DNA from: Lysobacterales bacterium
GTDB taxonomy: Bacteria; Pseudomonadota; Gammaproteobacteria; Xanthomonadales; Xanthomonadaceae
Assembly (NCBI GenBank): GCA_016718605.1
Contig: JADKCY010000003.1
Location: forward strand, 682,001-746,000
DNA: 64,000 nt
Direction of reading: 5' to 3'
This document shows positions 9,409 to 17,849 of the stretch, piece after piece. Under the pieces are notes generated by a model. The model saw nothing but the letters and a program-made list of their open reading frames with translations, ran no database searches and was not told the DNA's origin. Numbering within the stretch: position 1 is the first letter of the stretch; each line of letters begins with the position of its first letter. The position numbers and the translations under genes are program-made.

Positions 9409-10380
9409 TTACGGCTTACCCACAGCTGTCGATTGAAGCCCTTCTGGCTCAACGATGGCGGGGAGCTGGCCAGTGGCAGACTCGTAGTATCGTGTTCTCA
9501 ATGAGAGGATCAGTGCGGGGTCGGCAGCAAGCGGCGCATTGCGCAAATCGTCGTCGAATTTCCTTGTCATTGTGCTGACATAGGCCTCCGAAAGCTCCTT
9601 GATGATTCGCTCGGCGACTTCCTCGAACGCTGGAACAACCTTTTCCTTCCGATCAATCAAGCGAATGACGTGAAATCCGTAACGTGTCTTTACGATGTCA
9701 GATACATCCCCTGCATTTTTTAACGCAAACGCAGCATCCTGAAATGATGGAACCATCGCACCGCGTCTCACCCCTCGAAGGTAACCATCGGTCTTTTCAG
9801 AGCCGGTATATTCCTCTGTGTATTTTGCGACAAGCGCATCATCACCGGCGAGACCCTGCTGCAGCATCTGGTCACGAACATCGGCAGCAATTGCGCGCGC
9901 TTCATCCTCAGTTCGGCCTTCCACCTTGATGAGTACGTGACGAAGCGTGAGTTGTTCCGGTTGCGCGTACCGGTCCGCGTTCGCCAGATAGTTTTCTTTC
10001 GCCAACGCTTTCATGTCGGGCATGGTGGCGCGAATATTCGCTAGCACCGCAGCACGAACCTCTCTGGCATCCAGAGCGATGAGTGCCTGTTCTTTTCGGC
10101 GGGAATAGTAGAGGCCACTTTCGATATTGTATTGGGACTTAAGTTGCGCCGCTTGCTTTTCAAGCAACAGATTGGACACGAAATTCTGTAGGCGCTCAGG
10201 ACTATCCAGATAGCTAGGTCGCACGTCGACTGGAAGCTCCATGATTTTCGCGTCAATTTCTGACATTGTGATCTGAACTCCGCCTCGTTCTACTACTACC
10301 ACCTCATCTGCAGCGATGGATAGCGGGGCATACCCTGAAACCAAGCCAACAAAATACAGTGCGAAACTTCTAATTTGCAT
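9409..10380 (-). CDS. PpiC-type peptidyl-prolyl isomerase (EpsD/SurA-like), exported
   Basis: A 323-residue protein with a signal peptide (cleavage probably after PLSIAA), a SurA-like helical N-terminal part and one parvulin domain at about residues 145-255 (QLTLRHVLIKVEG to YGFHVIRLIDRKE). EpsD-family isomerases of this build are found in exopolysaccharide loci. It is the first gene of the operon and is followed after 3 bases by the Wzm permease. A GGAG sits seven bases before the ATG. It probably helps fold a periplasmic or outer-membrane component of the export route. General SurA-like chaperone work is the alternative. Confidence 0.8.
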   Translation of the reverse strand: MQIRSFALYFVGLVSGYAPLSIAADEVVVVERGGVQITMSEIDAKIMELPVDVRPSYLDSPERLQNFVSNLLLEKQAAQLKSQYNIESGLYYSRRKEQALIALDAREVRAAVLANIRATMPDMKALAKENYLANADRYAQPEQLTLRHVLIKVEGRTEDEARAIAADVRDQMLQQGLAGDDALVAKYTEEYTGSEKTDGYLRGVRRGAMVPSFQDAAFALKNAGDVSDIVKTRYGFHVIRLIDRKEKVVPAFEEVAERIIKELSEAYVSTMTRKFDDDLRNAPLAADPALILSLRTRYYESATGQLPAIVEPEGLQSTAVGKP

Positions 10381-10437
10381 CGTATAACTCCAACGCCAAA
10401 GTCGTTACTGCGAACGGGATGTTCGGGAATCTTCTAT

Positions 10438-10481
10438 AAAAAACCCCGAAGGGTGTGGTTGTAGCACACCGGCTTCGGGGT
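10438..10481 (-). terminator. Intrinsic terminator after the exported protein gene at 10501
   Basis: On the minus strand, ACCCCGAAG pairs with CTTCGGGGT and an inner GGTGTG/CACACC extends the stem. A run of six T residues follows. It sits about 20 bases past the stop of the 10501-11601 gene and insulates it from the polysaccharide operon. Confidence 0.9.
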
Positions 10482-10500
10482 CGATTGACCAACGATGGTT

Positions 10501-11601
10501 TTAGAAGTTCAAGTCAAAGTTCGCTTCGCACTGTGTTCTTCCGTCGGCACAGGTGTGTTCGGTGGGTGTCAGCGAACCATCTGTGCCATCAGCCATTTGA
10601 ATTGTCAGCCAGTACCATTCACCCGCATTAAGACGGCACCCTGAGCCGGCCAAGGTAGAGAAACCAAGATTGCTTTGGGAACTTTGCTTTTTGCAGCCTT
10701 TCAGCCATTGATTGGTTGACGTCGCAACGCGTGGTCTGACGTCCCCTGCGCAAGGGCTGACAGATACAGATACCGAAGTCGAGCGTCTCGGGTTGAAGTA
10801 ATTGGCGTTGGTGACCGACTGTGCTTCAAACCACTCAAGAACGTAGATCGTTCCGGCAGTTGGTTGGAACGGGATCGTGATGTACATCCCTGCCGCTTGT
10901 GCATCACCCACGGAGAATGAACCAATAGGCGCCAAGTAGGATATCTGTGCTCCCCACTCGCGACCATTGAACTGATTTTCCCACGTCCTGTTGAACATGG
11001 TAAATCCGGCGGGCCGAATGAATTCATAGCCCGAAGGCCTCGTCGAGCCAGCGATGGTTTGCCCGTCAATGATGCAACTATCCGGATTTGGGGTGTTGCC
11101 ACCGCCGCTACCAGACGCAACTTCGACGTCGACACTATCCGCACCCGCGCTGCCATCTGCGTTGTAGCAATTGGCAGTTAGTGCAAAAGTGCCAATGTTT
11201 GCGAAGTTCACGGACGCGTTGCCGCTAGTTGTTCGCAAATCGTTACCCACCCAGCCGGTGACACCTGTCGAGGGGATCGACGTGCCGATGCAAGTGACCG
11301 GCGCGTTGGTCACTGTCATTGCCACGGTGGTTGCCGCACTTTGTGTTGTTTGAATCGGTCCGGCAGGCAAACTAACGGATGCTGGACTACCGCCAGATTG
11401 TCCGAGCGTTGCGCACGTCGACCCGGTGCACGTTGCGCTGAGTTGTCCGTTGGCGTCTACGGTAACGGAACCGCTCAGCGGTATTGGGGCAAGATTGGTA
11501 TTGTTGATGCTGATAGTCTGCGCATACAACCCTGTTGAACTGAGCGCAGCCAAGGCAAAAACCAGTGCGGATCGTTGGGTAGTCATGGAGTTTGCGCGCA
11601 T
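10501..11601 (-). CDS. Exported protein of unknown function
   Basis: A protein of about 366 residues that I do not recognise. It has a signal peptide ending near LSSTGLYAQ. The first half is Ser/Thr/Ala/Val-rich and beta-strand-like, with a Gly/Asn/Pro linker (SGSGGGNTPNPDS). The second half has paired cysteines and aromatic residues (PAGFTMFNRTWENQFN, GEWYWLTIQM), which suggests a disulfide-stabilised periplasmic or secreted domain. ATG 11601 has AGGAA five bases upstream; ATG 11586 is an alternative. The gene has its own promoter and terminator. It lies downstream of the type II secretion operon and could be a substrate, which is inference only. Confidence 0.75.
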   Translation of the reverse strand: MRANSMTTQRSALVFALAALSSTGLYAQTISINNTNLAPIPLSGSVTVDANGQLSATCTGSTCATLGQSGGSPASVSLPAGPIQTTQSAATTVAMTVTNAPVTCIGTSIPSTGVTGWVGNDLRTTSGNASVNFANIGTFALTANCYNADGSAGADSVDVEVASGSGGGNTPNPDSCIIDGQTIAGSTRPSGYEFIRPAGFTMFNRTWENQFNGREWGAQISYLAPIGSFSVGDAQAAGMYITIPFQPTAGTIYVLEWFEAQSVTNANYFNPRRSTSVSVSVSPCAGDVRPRVATSTNQWLKGCKKQSSQSNLGFSTLAGSGCRLNAGEWYWLTIQMADGTDGSLTPTEHTCADGRTQCEANFDLNF

Positions 11602-11670
11602 AAGAATTCCTGTTTCGTTGCGGTCAGGATGGCGTACTGCCATTCGGGCACCCAGCTGGTGACTGATTCG

Positions 11671-11699
11671 ATTCTGAGCTGGCGATCCTACGCGGTCAA
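11671..11699 (-). promoter_or_regulatory. Probable sigma-70 promoter for the 10501-11601 gene
   Basis: On the minus strand, TTGACC (11699-11694) and CAGAAT (11676-11671) are separated by 17 bases. This lies about 70 bases before the ATG and just after the terminator of the upstream gene, so it would make this gene a separate unit. Confidence 0.5.
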
Positions 11700-11724
11700 G
11701 GCTGGCGATTAACTTGCGGTAAAC

Positions 11725-11755
11725 CAAAAAAGAAGGCCCCTTTCGGGGCCTTCTT
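11725..11755 (-). terminator. Intrinsic terminator after the exported protein gene at 11781
   Basis: A perfect 11-base-pair stem (AAGAAGGCCCC with GGGGCCTTCTT, loop of four) is followed on the minus strand by a run of six T residues. It lies about 25 bases past the stop of the 11781-13283 gene. Confidence 0.95.
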
Positions 11756-11780
11756 AAACTTACACCAACACTTGACCCTA

Positions 11781-13283
11781 TTACGGAGTCTGCGTGGTGA
11801 ACGAGCGACCCGCACGGTGCTTATGCACGATCGAGAAGTTCGCCAGAGCCGAACCGCCCGAGCCACTCAGCGTCACAGCACCCGCCCAGAAACCGGTGAC
11901 CGGCAGACCCTGCAGCACGGCGCCATCGGAATCGACGAGCACGTTGTCCGCATCACCCATGCCCATGCGACCCCAACCTTCGGAGAAGGCAAGGACGATA
12001 TTGCTGGCGAAGTACGAACCCAACACATCGGACTGGTTGCCACCGTAGTACACATCCAGCACGTTGTCCTGGTTGAAGGCGACCACTTGCGCTTCGTAGC
12101 ACAGGCTCAGACCAGGGGTACCCGGACGCGGCGGGGAGAAGCCGACGCTGCCACCCTGCGGACGCTGCTCTTCACGGTTCCAGTACTGGAACGTGATGGG
12201 CTCGCATGCGCCGACCGGTGAGCTGTCGTCGCCGTCATAGAACGCAACGAAGGGCTCGCGGTCATCGTTACCGTTACCGGTAACGCGTGAGCGCTGCAGG
12301 TGCATACGCTTGGTCGGGAAGGTCACAACCCACTCAGAAGCGAAGCCGGACGACGTGACGTACTCGTTGTAGATTTCGTCATGCATGAAGATGGCAGAAA
12401 CCGCCTTCAGGCCTGCGGTGTCATGATCGACCGCTTGGAAATCAAACTGCGCCAAGGTGCCAGCATGGAACACCACTGCCTGCGCGTTCAGGAAATCATC
12501 GCTACGCGCCGATTCCAAGGACGGCTGCACGGATTCCGGATTGGAGTGCAGGTTCTGGTTGGTGGCGGTGACGAAGAAGCCATCGATCGCATCAGCGTTG
12601 TAGCTGACGTTGGTGCCGTTAGCCACATCGACGATTTCCGCACCACCGAACAAACCACCGTTCGGGAACAGAATCTGCGCGCTGGGGTTGACGCTCCAAG
12701 TACCACCGACATCCCATGCCGCACGGATGGTGCCGCAGTTGGCGGGCGCGCCCGAGGAGTTATGGGTTGCCGCAGTTGCCAACGAGCCAGAGACGCGGCC
12801 CATTTCGATCATTTCAATATGACCTTCACGGGTACGGCTGTTCTCGTAAGGACCACCGTCATCGTTGTTGAAGGCATATTGGAAGTTCACGAACTGCTGA
12901 CCTGCCGCGGGGATGGCCGGCACGGTGCAGGACTTGTCGGTCGTGCTCAACACAGCAGCAGCGGCGTCGATCGGATCGGAACCTTCGGCAGCACCAGTGA
13001 TGGCACCGGTCCAAACGTCGAACGGCGACAGGTACAAGTTGAAGTCGAGGACTTCTTGCGAGTTACGGCCTTCGAGGAAGCGGACCTTGACAGCCTTCAC
13101 TTCGTCAGTGGTGTTGACCACCGAGATCAGCGTGGCATTGCCACTGTTAACGGTGTAGTACGGATAGATCAGGACTTGACCCAGACCATCCGGATTGATG
13201 TTGACGGCGTTGGAGACGCTCACAAGACCGGCAACGCCGGCGATGCCAGCGACCACGGCCGTGGTCAAAGAACTCTTTTTCAT
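11781..13283 (-). CDS. Large exported surface protein of unknown function
   Basis: A 500-residue protein with a clear signal peptide (MKKSSLTTAVVAGIAGVAGL up to SNA). The mature start VNINPDGLGQVLIYPYYTVN resembles a family of abundant exported proteins seen in Xanthomonadales and related marine bacteria, none with an assigned function as far as I know. The C-terminus (FSIVHKHRAGRSFTTQTP) has no sorting signal I can name. ATG 13283 has AGGAG seven bases upstream and is chosen over a longer frame to 13343. Codon use is heavily biased to C-ending codons, and with the strong terminator this suggests high expression. Confidence 0.8.
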   Translation of the reverse strand: MKKSSLTTAVVAGIAGVAGLVSVSNAVNINPDGLGQVLIYPYYTVNSGNATLISVVNTTDEVKAVKVRFLEGRNSQEVLDFNLYLSPFDVWTGAITGAAEGSDPIDAAAAVLSTTDKSCTVPAIPAAGQQFVNFQYAFNNDDGGPYENSRTREGHIEMIEMGRVSGSLATAATHNSSGAPANCGTIRAAWDVGGTWSVNPSAQILFPNGGLFGGAEIVDVANGTNVSYNADAIDGFFVTATNQNLHSNPESVQPSLESARSDDFLNAQAVVFHAGTLAQFDFQAVDHDTAGLKAVSAIFMHDEIYNEYVTSSGFASEWVVTFPTKRMHLQRSRVTGNGNDDREPFVAFYDGDDSSPVGACEPITFQYWNREEQRPQGGSVGFSPPRPGTPGLSLCYEAQVVAFNQDNVLDVYYGGNQSDVLGSYFASNIVLAFSEGWGRMGMGDADNVLVDSDGAVLQGLPVTGFWAGAVTLSGSGGSALANFSIVHKHRAGRSFTTQTP

Positions 13284-13595
13284 CAGAACACTCCTAAAAG
13301 AAACATCCACAGGGCTTGTGTGCCTCGCCAACCCGAACCGCACGCCACGGCAGCGGTGTTCACCCGCCTTCCATGGGCGAGGTTAGACAAGAGCGCAGCA
13401 AGATTGCCACATGAATCCTTGCCTCGCAATCCCCCACGAACAAGAAACATGCGATTTTTTCGCGATGTGCCAACGATTTTCCGAAAATCCGCACCCTATT
13501 CCGGCACAACGCTAAGCGATTGCGACGCACCAGCAAGTGTTCCGACACTGCCTGAATCCTACTCAATGCGGTGCTCGCTGCTTCAGATGTTGCGC
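13284..13595 (-). other. Gene-free leader region
   Basis: This 312-base stretch separates the lipoprotein gene (stop at 13596) from the exported protein gene (start 13283). It must hold the promoter of the latter. No convincing sigma-70 promoter was found, and no hairpin with a T-run stands out. Confidence 0.5.
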
Positions 13596-14024
13596 TTAGT
13601 CGGTGGGAAGCACGTACCAGGTGCCTTCGAGGTTAATCCAACGCTCGCCAATTTCTTGTTGCGCCTCGACCTCTCCAACCATCCCCAGCGAAGACCGCAC
13701 GCGAAAGGTCACCATCAAGCGCACAAAACAGGATGTCTGCGCCTCGTCGCATTCCATCGTTTTGTACTCGGCCTTCGTCCAGGTCACCGGACGGTTGCTC
13801 ATTTGCGTCAGGTAATTTTCACGATCGTGCGCCCCTCGATAGCCAGGGCTAAGGTATTCCCAAGCAGCCTCGGTGTTTTTTTCCACCAACAAACCCCAGC
13901 GCTCGACGGCACGCCTTGCGATGGTCTGTTCTGCTGTTTCGGTTGTTCGGACACCACCGCCAGATGCGCAGGCTGCAGTGAGCGCCAGCAAGATCAACGG
14001 CAACAGGGATGTGAGCTTTTTCAT
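13596..14024 (-). CDS. Small lipoprotein following gspD
   Basis: A lipoprotein of about 142 residues. The signal sequence MKKLTSLLPLILLALTAACA ends in the lipobox TAAC, so it is lipidated and held in the envelope. The mature part (AVERWGLLVEKNTEAAWEYL, then GERWINLEGTWYVLPTD at the end) has the length and pattern of an NTF2/SnoaL-like fold, which is inference. ATG 14024 is chosen because it begins the signal peptide. It is 38 bases after the gspD stop and on the same strand, so it may belong to the secretion operon, perhaps as a pilotin-like partner of the secretin. It does not resemble known pilotins. Confidence 0.7.
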   Translation of the reverse strand: MKKLTSLLPLILLALTAACASGGGVRTTETAEQTIARRAVERWGLLVEKNTEAAWEYLSPGYRGAHDRENYLTQMSNRPVTWTKAEYKTMECDEAQTSCFVRLMVTFRVRSSLGMVGEVEAQQEIGERWINLEGTWYVLPTD

Positions 14025-14062
14025 GGGTCTGGCTTCTTTGGGTGAATTGATGAGCAACGCCC

Positions 14063-16339
14063 TCACTCAGAAGTGGAGGCATCGCCGGGGACAGCGCGGA
14101 GAGATTTGAGAGGCTCCAACGCTCGGAACTGCTGGATGTAGTCTTCGGTGATCTGTTTGGCATCGACGGGGCTGGCGATGACACGCGGGGTGATCATCAC
14201 CAGCAGCTCGGTGCGATCCGTTGATCGTTTCTGGGATCCGAACAGACCGCCCAACACCGGGATTCTGCTGAGGAACGGGAGACCGCTGCTGTTCCGATCG
14301 TTGGATTCTTTAATGAGTCCACCAAGAATGATGGTCTGACCGGACTGCACTGCAATTTCACTGGTGATATTCCGAGTACTGATTGGTGCATTGGTTGAGC
14401 CTTCAGCAGGTTCACCCGGCGTGCTGTCTTCTTGCTCGATCTCCATGTATACCAGCCCGCCCGGATTGACCCGAGGCGTCACATTCAGGGTTATACCTGT
14501 CTGGAGGTATTGGGTGTAGCTGCTGGTAGCGGTACTGCCGGTTCCCGTCCCCACCCCAGGCAGTCCGATCGAGACGCTGCTGACTGGGATCTGATCACCT
14601 ACGTTGATCATCGCACTCTTGTTGTTCAGCACCATCAAAGAGGGCGCAGACAGCACCTTCGTCTCAGTCACCGTATCCAGCAACTTCAACGCAGCCGTTG
14701 CGCTTGGTCCGACAAAATCCCACGTCGTCAGGCCAGTGCCTTGTATCGATCCAGCGGTATCTCCCCAAAAACCGCGACCCGTGGCCAACGTGCGCGTTGT
14801 CGCATCGGTGATTCCGTTCTCAAAAAACCAGTTGACGCCATAACTCAGCGAATCGTTAAGCAGGACGCTGACGATCTGCGCCTCGATCATCACCTGCAAC
14901 GGAATCTGGTCCAGACGTTCGATGACACGACGGATGGACTCCCATTGCGCCGAGGTCGCCTTGATCAACAGAGAATTACTGTCCTCCACGGCGGAAACGC
15001 GAATGTCCTTTTCGGCCCCCAAGGCGATGCCACCAGCGGCATCCACCACCGGGCCAGTATCGCGCTTCGCGACGCCATCTTCCGTCGAACTGTCACCGCC
15101 ACCGAATGACACTGCGGCACCCGTGCTTTGGCTTGATTCCGTCGACTGAAACTGCGCGCCCATAGACGGCTGCTGTCCTCGTCCAAGTGTGCTGACCGAC
15201 ACCGGCTCAAGCCCCGGGGCGACCGACCCTGACTGGCCGGCAGTGGATTGCCGTGCTTGACCGCCGAATATCTCGCCAAGTGTCGCCGCAAGGTCGACAG
15301 CCTTGACATTCTTAACTTCGTAAACATAGAGACGCGCGCCAGCCTCATTGCCGCCGGCATCAATGCGCTCGATCCACTCCTCCGCTTGCCGCAAGTACTT
15401 CGGCTGCGGTGTGATCACGATGATCGAGTTGACGCCCTCAAGCGGTATGAAGCGAAACATACCCGCTAACGGCGTATTGGAGCCCTCGCCAAAAATCTTC
15501 TCAAGTTCGGTTATGACCTTGGCGGCTTCCGCCTGCTGCAGCGCAAAGGTACCGACGGACATGCCAGCCAGCCAGTCAACATCAAACACCTCGACCGTGT
15601 GTTGGTAGTTGAGCAGCTCCGCCGCAGTGCCCGCCAGCACGATCATGTTGCGTGCCGGATCGACACTGACAAGTGCTTCTGGCTTGGCATAGGGCTTTAG
15701 AAGTTTCTCCATCTCCAAGGCGCCGATGTACTGCAAGGGAATTGCCCGCACTTCGTAACCCCGCGCCGAAGCTGCGGAGCCCGTACGTGGGGTCAGATTG
15801 CCTGGAAGGGCCTGAGCGACGGGCAGAATTGTGTAGCGACCGTCTTGCCAGACCAGCGTCGCGTTATTCCAGCGAAGCAACATCTCCAGCACGGACAACG
15901 CCTGCTCGCCGCGCAGCGGCTTGGCGGTCGAAAAGGTCACCGTTCCCTGCACGCCCGGCGCAACAACGTAGTTCTCTTGCAGGAAGTCACCAAGAATGGC
16001 CTTGATGACGGCATGCAACGCCTCACCTTCGAAGTTGAAGGTCACTTCACCTTCTGCGCCAGCTGCCGCAGGTCCACGCGCTGCGGCGGCCTGATTGATA
16101 AACGCACCCGAACCCAACTGAACATCCGGCTTGGATTCATCGGAGTCTCTCTCATCCAGCCCCTCTGCCTCAGCAGACCGTGCGTCGCGTTCTTTGTCTG
16201 CCTGGGTCGATAGCTCCGCCGCGGACTCGGACAACCGACTGTGCCCCGCCATGACAAAGCCAGGATCGCGCGTTGACGCACAACCCGAGAGGGCCGCAAT
16301 TGCCAAGAGGTACCCGATTGATTTCGCAGATTTCAACAC
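14063..16339 (-). CDS. gspD: Type II secretion secretin GspD, lipoprotein form, GTG start
   Basis: The outer-membrane secretin, about 758 residues. It starts with a lipoprotein signal (GYLLAIAALSGC). A long acidic and Ala-rich linker follows, then the N0-N3 periplasmic domains (NFEGEALHAVIKAILGDFL for N0) and the secretin domain with VPV-type and LGGLFGSQKRSTDRTELLVM motifs near residues 700-720. Fifteen or more subunits form the channel in homologous systems. The frame is open to 16444, but a GTG at 16339 has GAGGAG seven bases upstream and begins the signal, so it is chosen. As in Xanthomonas xps, gspD closes the E-N set. Confidence 0.93.
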   Translation of the reverse strand: MLKSAKSIGYLLAIAALSGCASTRDPGFVMAGHSRLSESAAELSTQADKERDARSAEAEGLDERDSDESKPDVQLGSGAFINQAAAARGPAAAGAEGEVTFNFEGEALHAVIKAILGDFLQENYVVAPGVQGTVTFSTAKPLRGEQALSVLEMLLRWNNATLVWQDGRYTILPVAQALPGNLTPRTGSAASARGYEVRAIPLQYIGALEMEKLLKPYAKPEALVSVDPARNMIVLAGTAAELLNYQHTVEVFDVDWLAGMSVGTFALQQAEAAKVITELEKIFGEGSNTPLAGMFRFIPLEGVNSIIVITPQPKYLRQAEEWIERIDAGGNEAGARLYVYEVKNVKAVDLAATLGEIFGGQARQSTAGQSGSVAPGLEPVSVSTLGRGQQPSMGAQFQSTESSQSTGAAVSFGGGDSSTEDGVAKRDTGPVVDAAGGIALGAEKDIRVSAVEDSNSLLIKATSAQWESIRRVIERLDQIPLQVMIEAQIVSVLLNDSLSYGVNWFFENGITDATTRTLATGRGFWGDTAGSIQGTGLTTWDFVGPSATAALKLLDTVTETKVLSAPSLMVLNNKSAMINVGDQIPVSSVSIGLPGVGTGTGSTATSSYTQYLQTGITLNVTPRVNPGGLVYMEIEQEDSTPGEPAEGSTNAPISTRNITSEIAVQSGQTIILGGLIKESNDRNSSGLPFLSRIPVLGGLFGSQKRSTDRTELLVMITPRVIASPVDAKQITEDYIQQFRALEPLKSLRAVPGDASTSE

Positions 16340-16503
16340 GTTGCCGCTCCTCAACATTTCCCGAAACAGTCGGCACCGACCTGCTCGAACTTTCACTGCC
16401 GCGCAAGGGCGCACCATCGCAGCCTCACGTTCCATTGAAACCATTCATCCTTCACGTCACGCTGCTGATTCTGCGACTGCGTTGCGAATCTTGTTGCCCA
16501 ACG

Positions 16504-17247
16504 CTACTGGTTGCCACGATTGCGCTCCGCCTCTTCTCGCATTTGCCTGCGTCGCTCTTCAATCCGCTTGCGGATCAACTCAGCGCGAGCCTCGGGCGTA
16601 TCGGCTGCCGGCGTTCCGACCGCCGCAGGAGCACCGGGTTGCGCAGGCTGCGCCATCGAATCGGCGGCTGCCTGATTGGGTGCATTGGGCGCAACAGGTG
16701 TTTCTACGGCTGTGGGCGCTTGCCCACCCGTGCCGTCGAAAACACGCAGAGCCGCTTCCTTTCGCCCCCCAGGGCCTTCAAATACCGCCTTTCTAGGCGC
16801 AAGTTCCACCAGTTTCCACCCAGCCAGATCACCTTTGAGTTCTTCACCGAGTTTGACGGAGTGGCTATTGCCACTGGGCGAGTGCAAAACCACCGCAATA
16901 CCCAGGTCTTCACGCAACAACACACTGGTCAGGATCACCTCAAAATTGGCCGTATTTTCCGCGACCGGCGCGTTGGCCTGAGCACTGTCAGGCGGTGGGA
17001 CGGGGCGACGATCCGGGTTAAACAACGGTCGCTCCGCGATTTCAGCATAGGCAGATACCGAATCCAACCTGCTGGTCGCACGCTGCAAATCGAGCGTTGG
17101 TACCGGCGGTGCCAGTGACGCATCCGCAGCCAGCGGCTGATAACGCCCGCCCAATCCCGCAAATGCCGCCAGCGCGAACAACAGACTCCAGGCTGCCGAC
17201 GCAGCAAGTGCCGCTGTGACCCACCAATGGCTTGAACGCAGATTCAT
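16504..17247 (-). CDS. gspN: Type II secretion protein N (XpsN-like, GspC-type function)
   Basis: A 247-residue inner-membrane protein with one N-terminal helix (WWVTAALAASAAWSLLFALA). A conserved YAEIAERPLFNPDRRP segment follows near residue 67, and then a small beta-rich domain like the homology region of GspC (LTSVLLREDLGIAVVLHS). The C-terminus is Pro/Ala-rich and ends in a charged helix. No separate gspC is present, so this protein probably links the inner-membrane platform to the secretin, as XpsN does in Xanthomonas. Its start overlaps the gspM stop by 4 bases. Confidence 0.8.
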   Translation of the reverse strand: MNLRSSHWWVTAALAASAAWSLLFALAAFAGLGGRYQPLAADASLAPPVPTLDLQRATSRLDSVSAYAEIAERPLFNPDRRPVPPPDSAQANAPVAENTANFEVILTSVLLREDLGIAVVLHSPSGNSHSVKLGEELKGDLAGWKLVELAPRKAVFEGPGGRKEAALRVFDGTGGQAPTAVETPVAPNAPNQAAADSMAQPAQPGAPAAVGTPAADTPEARAELIRKRIEERRRQMREEAERNRGNQ

Positions 17248-17849
17248 GCCTTTGTCCCTCGCTCACGAATGTACCCGTACAAGTTGAAGGACACATCGAC
17301 GTAACCGGCCTGCGCGGGCTGCCCTGGCTGCGGGGGCGAGCGCCGCGCAACAATGCCGAGATCGCCGATGAACAACTGTGGACTGCCACTTTCCAGGCCA
17401 TGCAGCACCGGCAACAGGTTCTCCAGCTCGCAGCGCAGACGGACTTGAATCGTAACGCGCTGGAAGGGTTCATCATCTCGATTACGGAAGGCGTTTCGAC
17501 TGACAACCACACAGCGCTCACCCGCACCCTGCTCGTCAACCGCGGTTTGCAGTCGCTGAATCAATGCCGATGCTGCGAGATCAAAGTTGGACTCGGTCAG
17601 GAACCCCGGGTTGCTTTGCTCAAATGCGGTGACTTCGGCCAGCAGCGAATCGACTTGAGGCCCCTGTTCCGCGGTGGCGCGAAGGCGCTGTTCCTGTTCG
17701 CGCAAATCGATGAACTGCGACCGCGCTGCGAACAACGGCTCCGTAAACCACCAATGTACGAAAACGAAATAGCCGACCAGCACCACGCCGATCAGCAGCA
17801 GCAGCGCCATCAATCTGCCGTGACCTGCGCGGAGGGATGCCACGGTCAT
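17244..17849 (-). CDS. gspM: Type II secretion protein M (subtype b)
   Basis: A 201-residue inner-membrane assembly-platform protein. It has one N-terminal transmembrane helix (LMALLLLIGVVLVGYFVFVH), a coiled-coil stretch, and a ferredoxin-like periplasmic domain ending VDVSFNLYGYIRE. This is the GspM subtype seen with Xanthomonas-type systems. ATG 17849 overlaps the gspL stop by 4 bases, and its own stop overlaps gspN in the same way. Confidence 0.85.
   Translation of the reverse strand: MTVASLRAGHGRLMALLLLIGVVLVGYFVFVHWWFTEPLFAARSQFIDLREQEQRLRATAEQGPQVDSLLAEVTAFEQSNPGFLTESNFDLAASALIQRLQTAVDEQGAGERCVVVSRNAFRNRDDEPFQRVTIQVRLRCELENLLPVLHGLESGSPQLFIGDLGIVARRSPPQPGQPAQAGYVDVSFNLYGYIRERGTKA

Noticed and set aside
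10501..13283. IPTL- or PEP-CTERM sorting signals on the exported proteins, as partners for the XrtH-associated protein.
   Set aside because: The C-termini (FDLNF and FTTQTP) have no such motif, no hydrophobic helix and no basic end.
13395..13409. A sigma-54-like GG-N10-GC pattern (TGGCAATCTTGCTGC, minus strand) before the exported protein gene at 11781-13283.
   Set aside because: The -12 element is imperfect, there is no recognisable activator site, and the distance to the start is over 100 bases; a chance match is likely.
12300..14045. A 581-codon plus-strand open frame opposite the exported protein gene.
   Set aside because: It is the mirror of strongly biased codon use on the minus strand; it has no domain, no ribosome site and no plausible neighbours.
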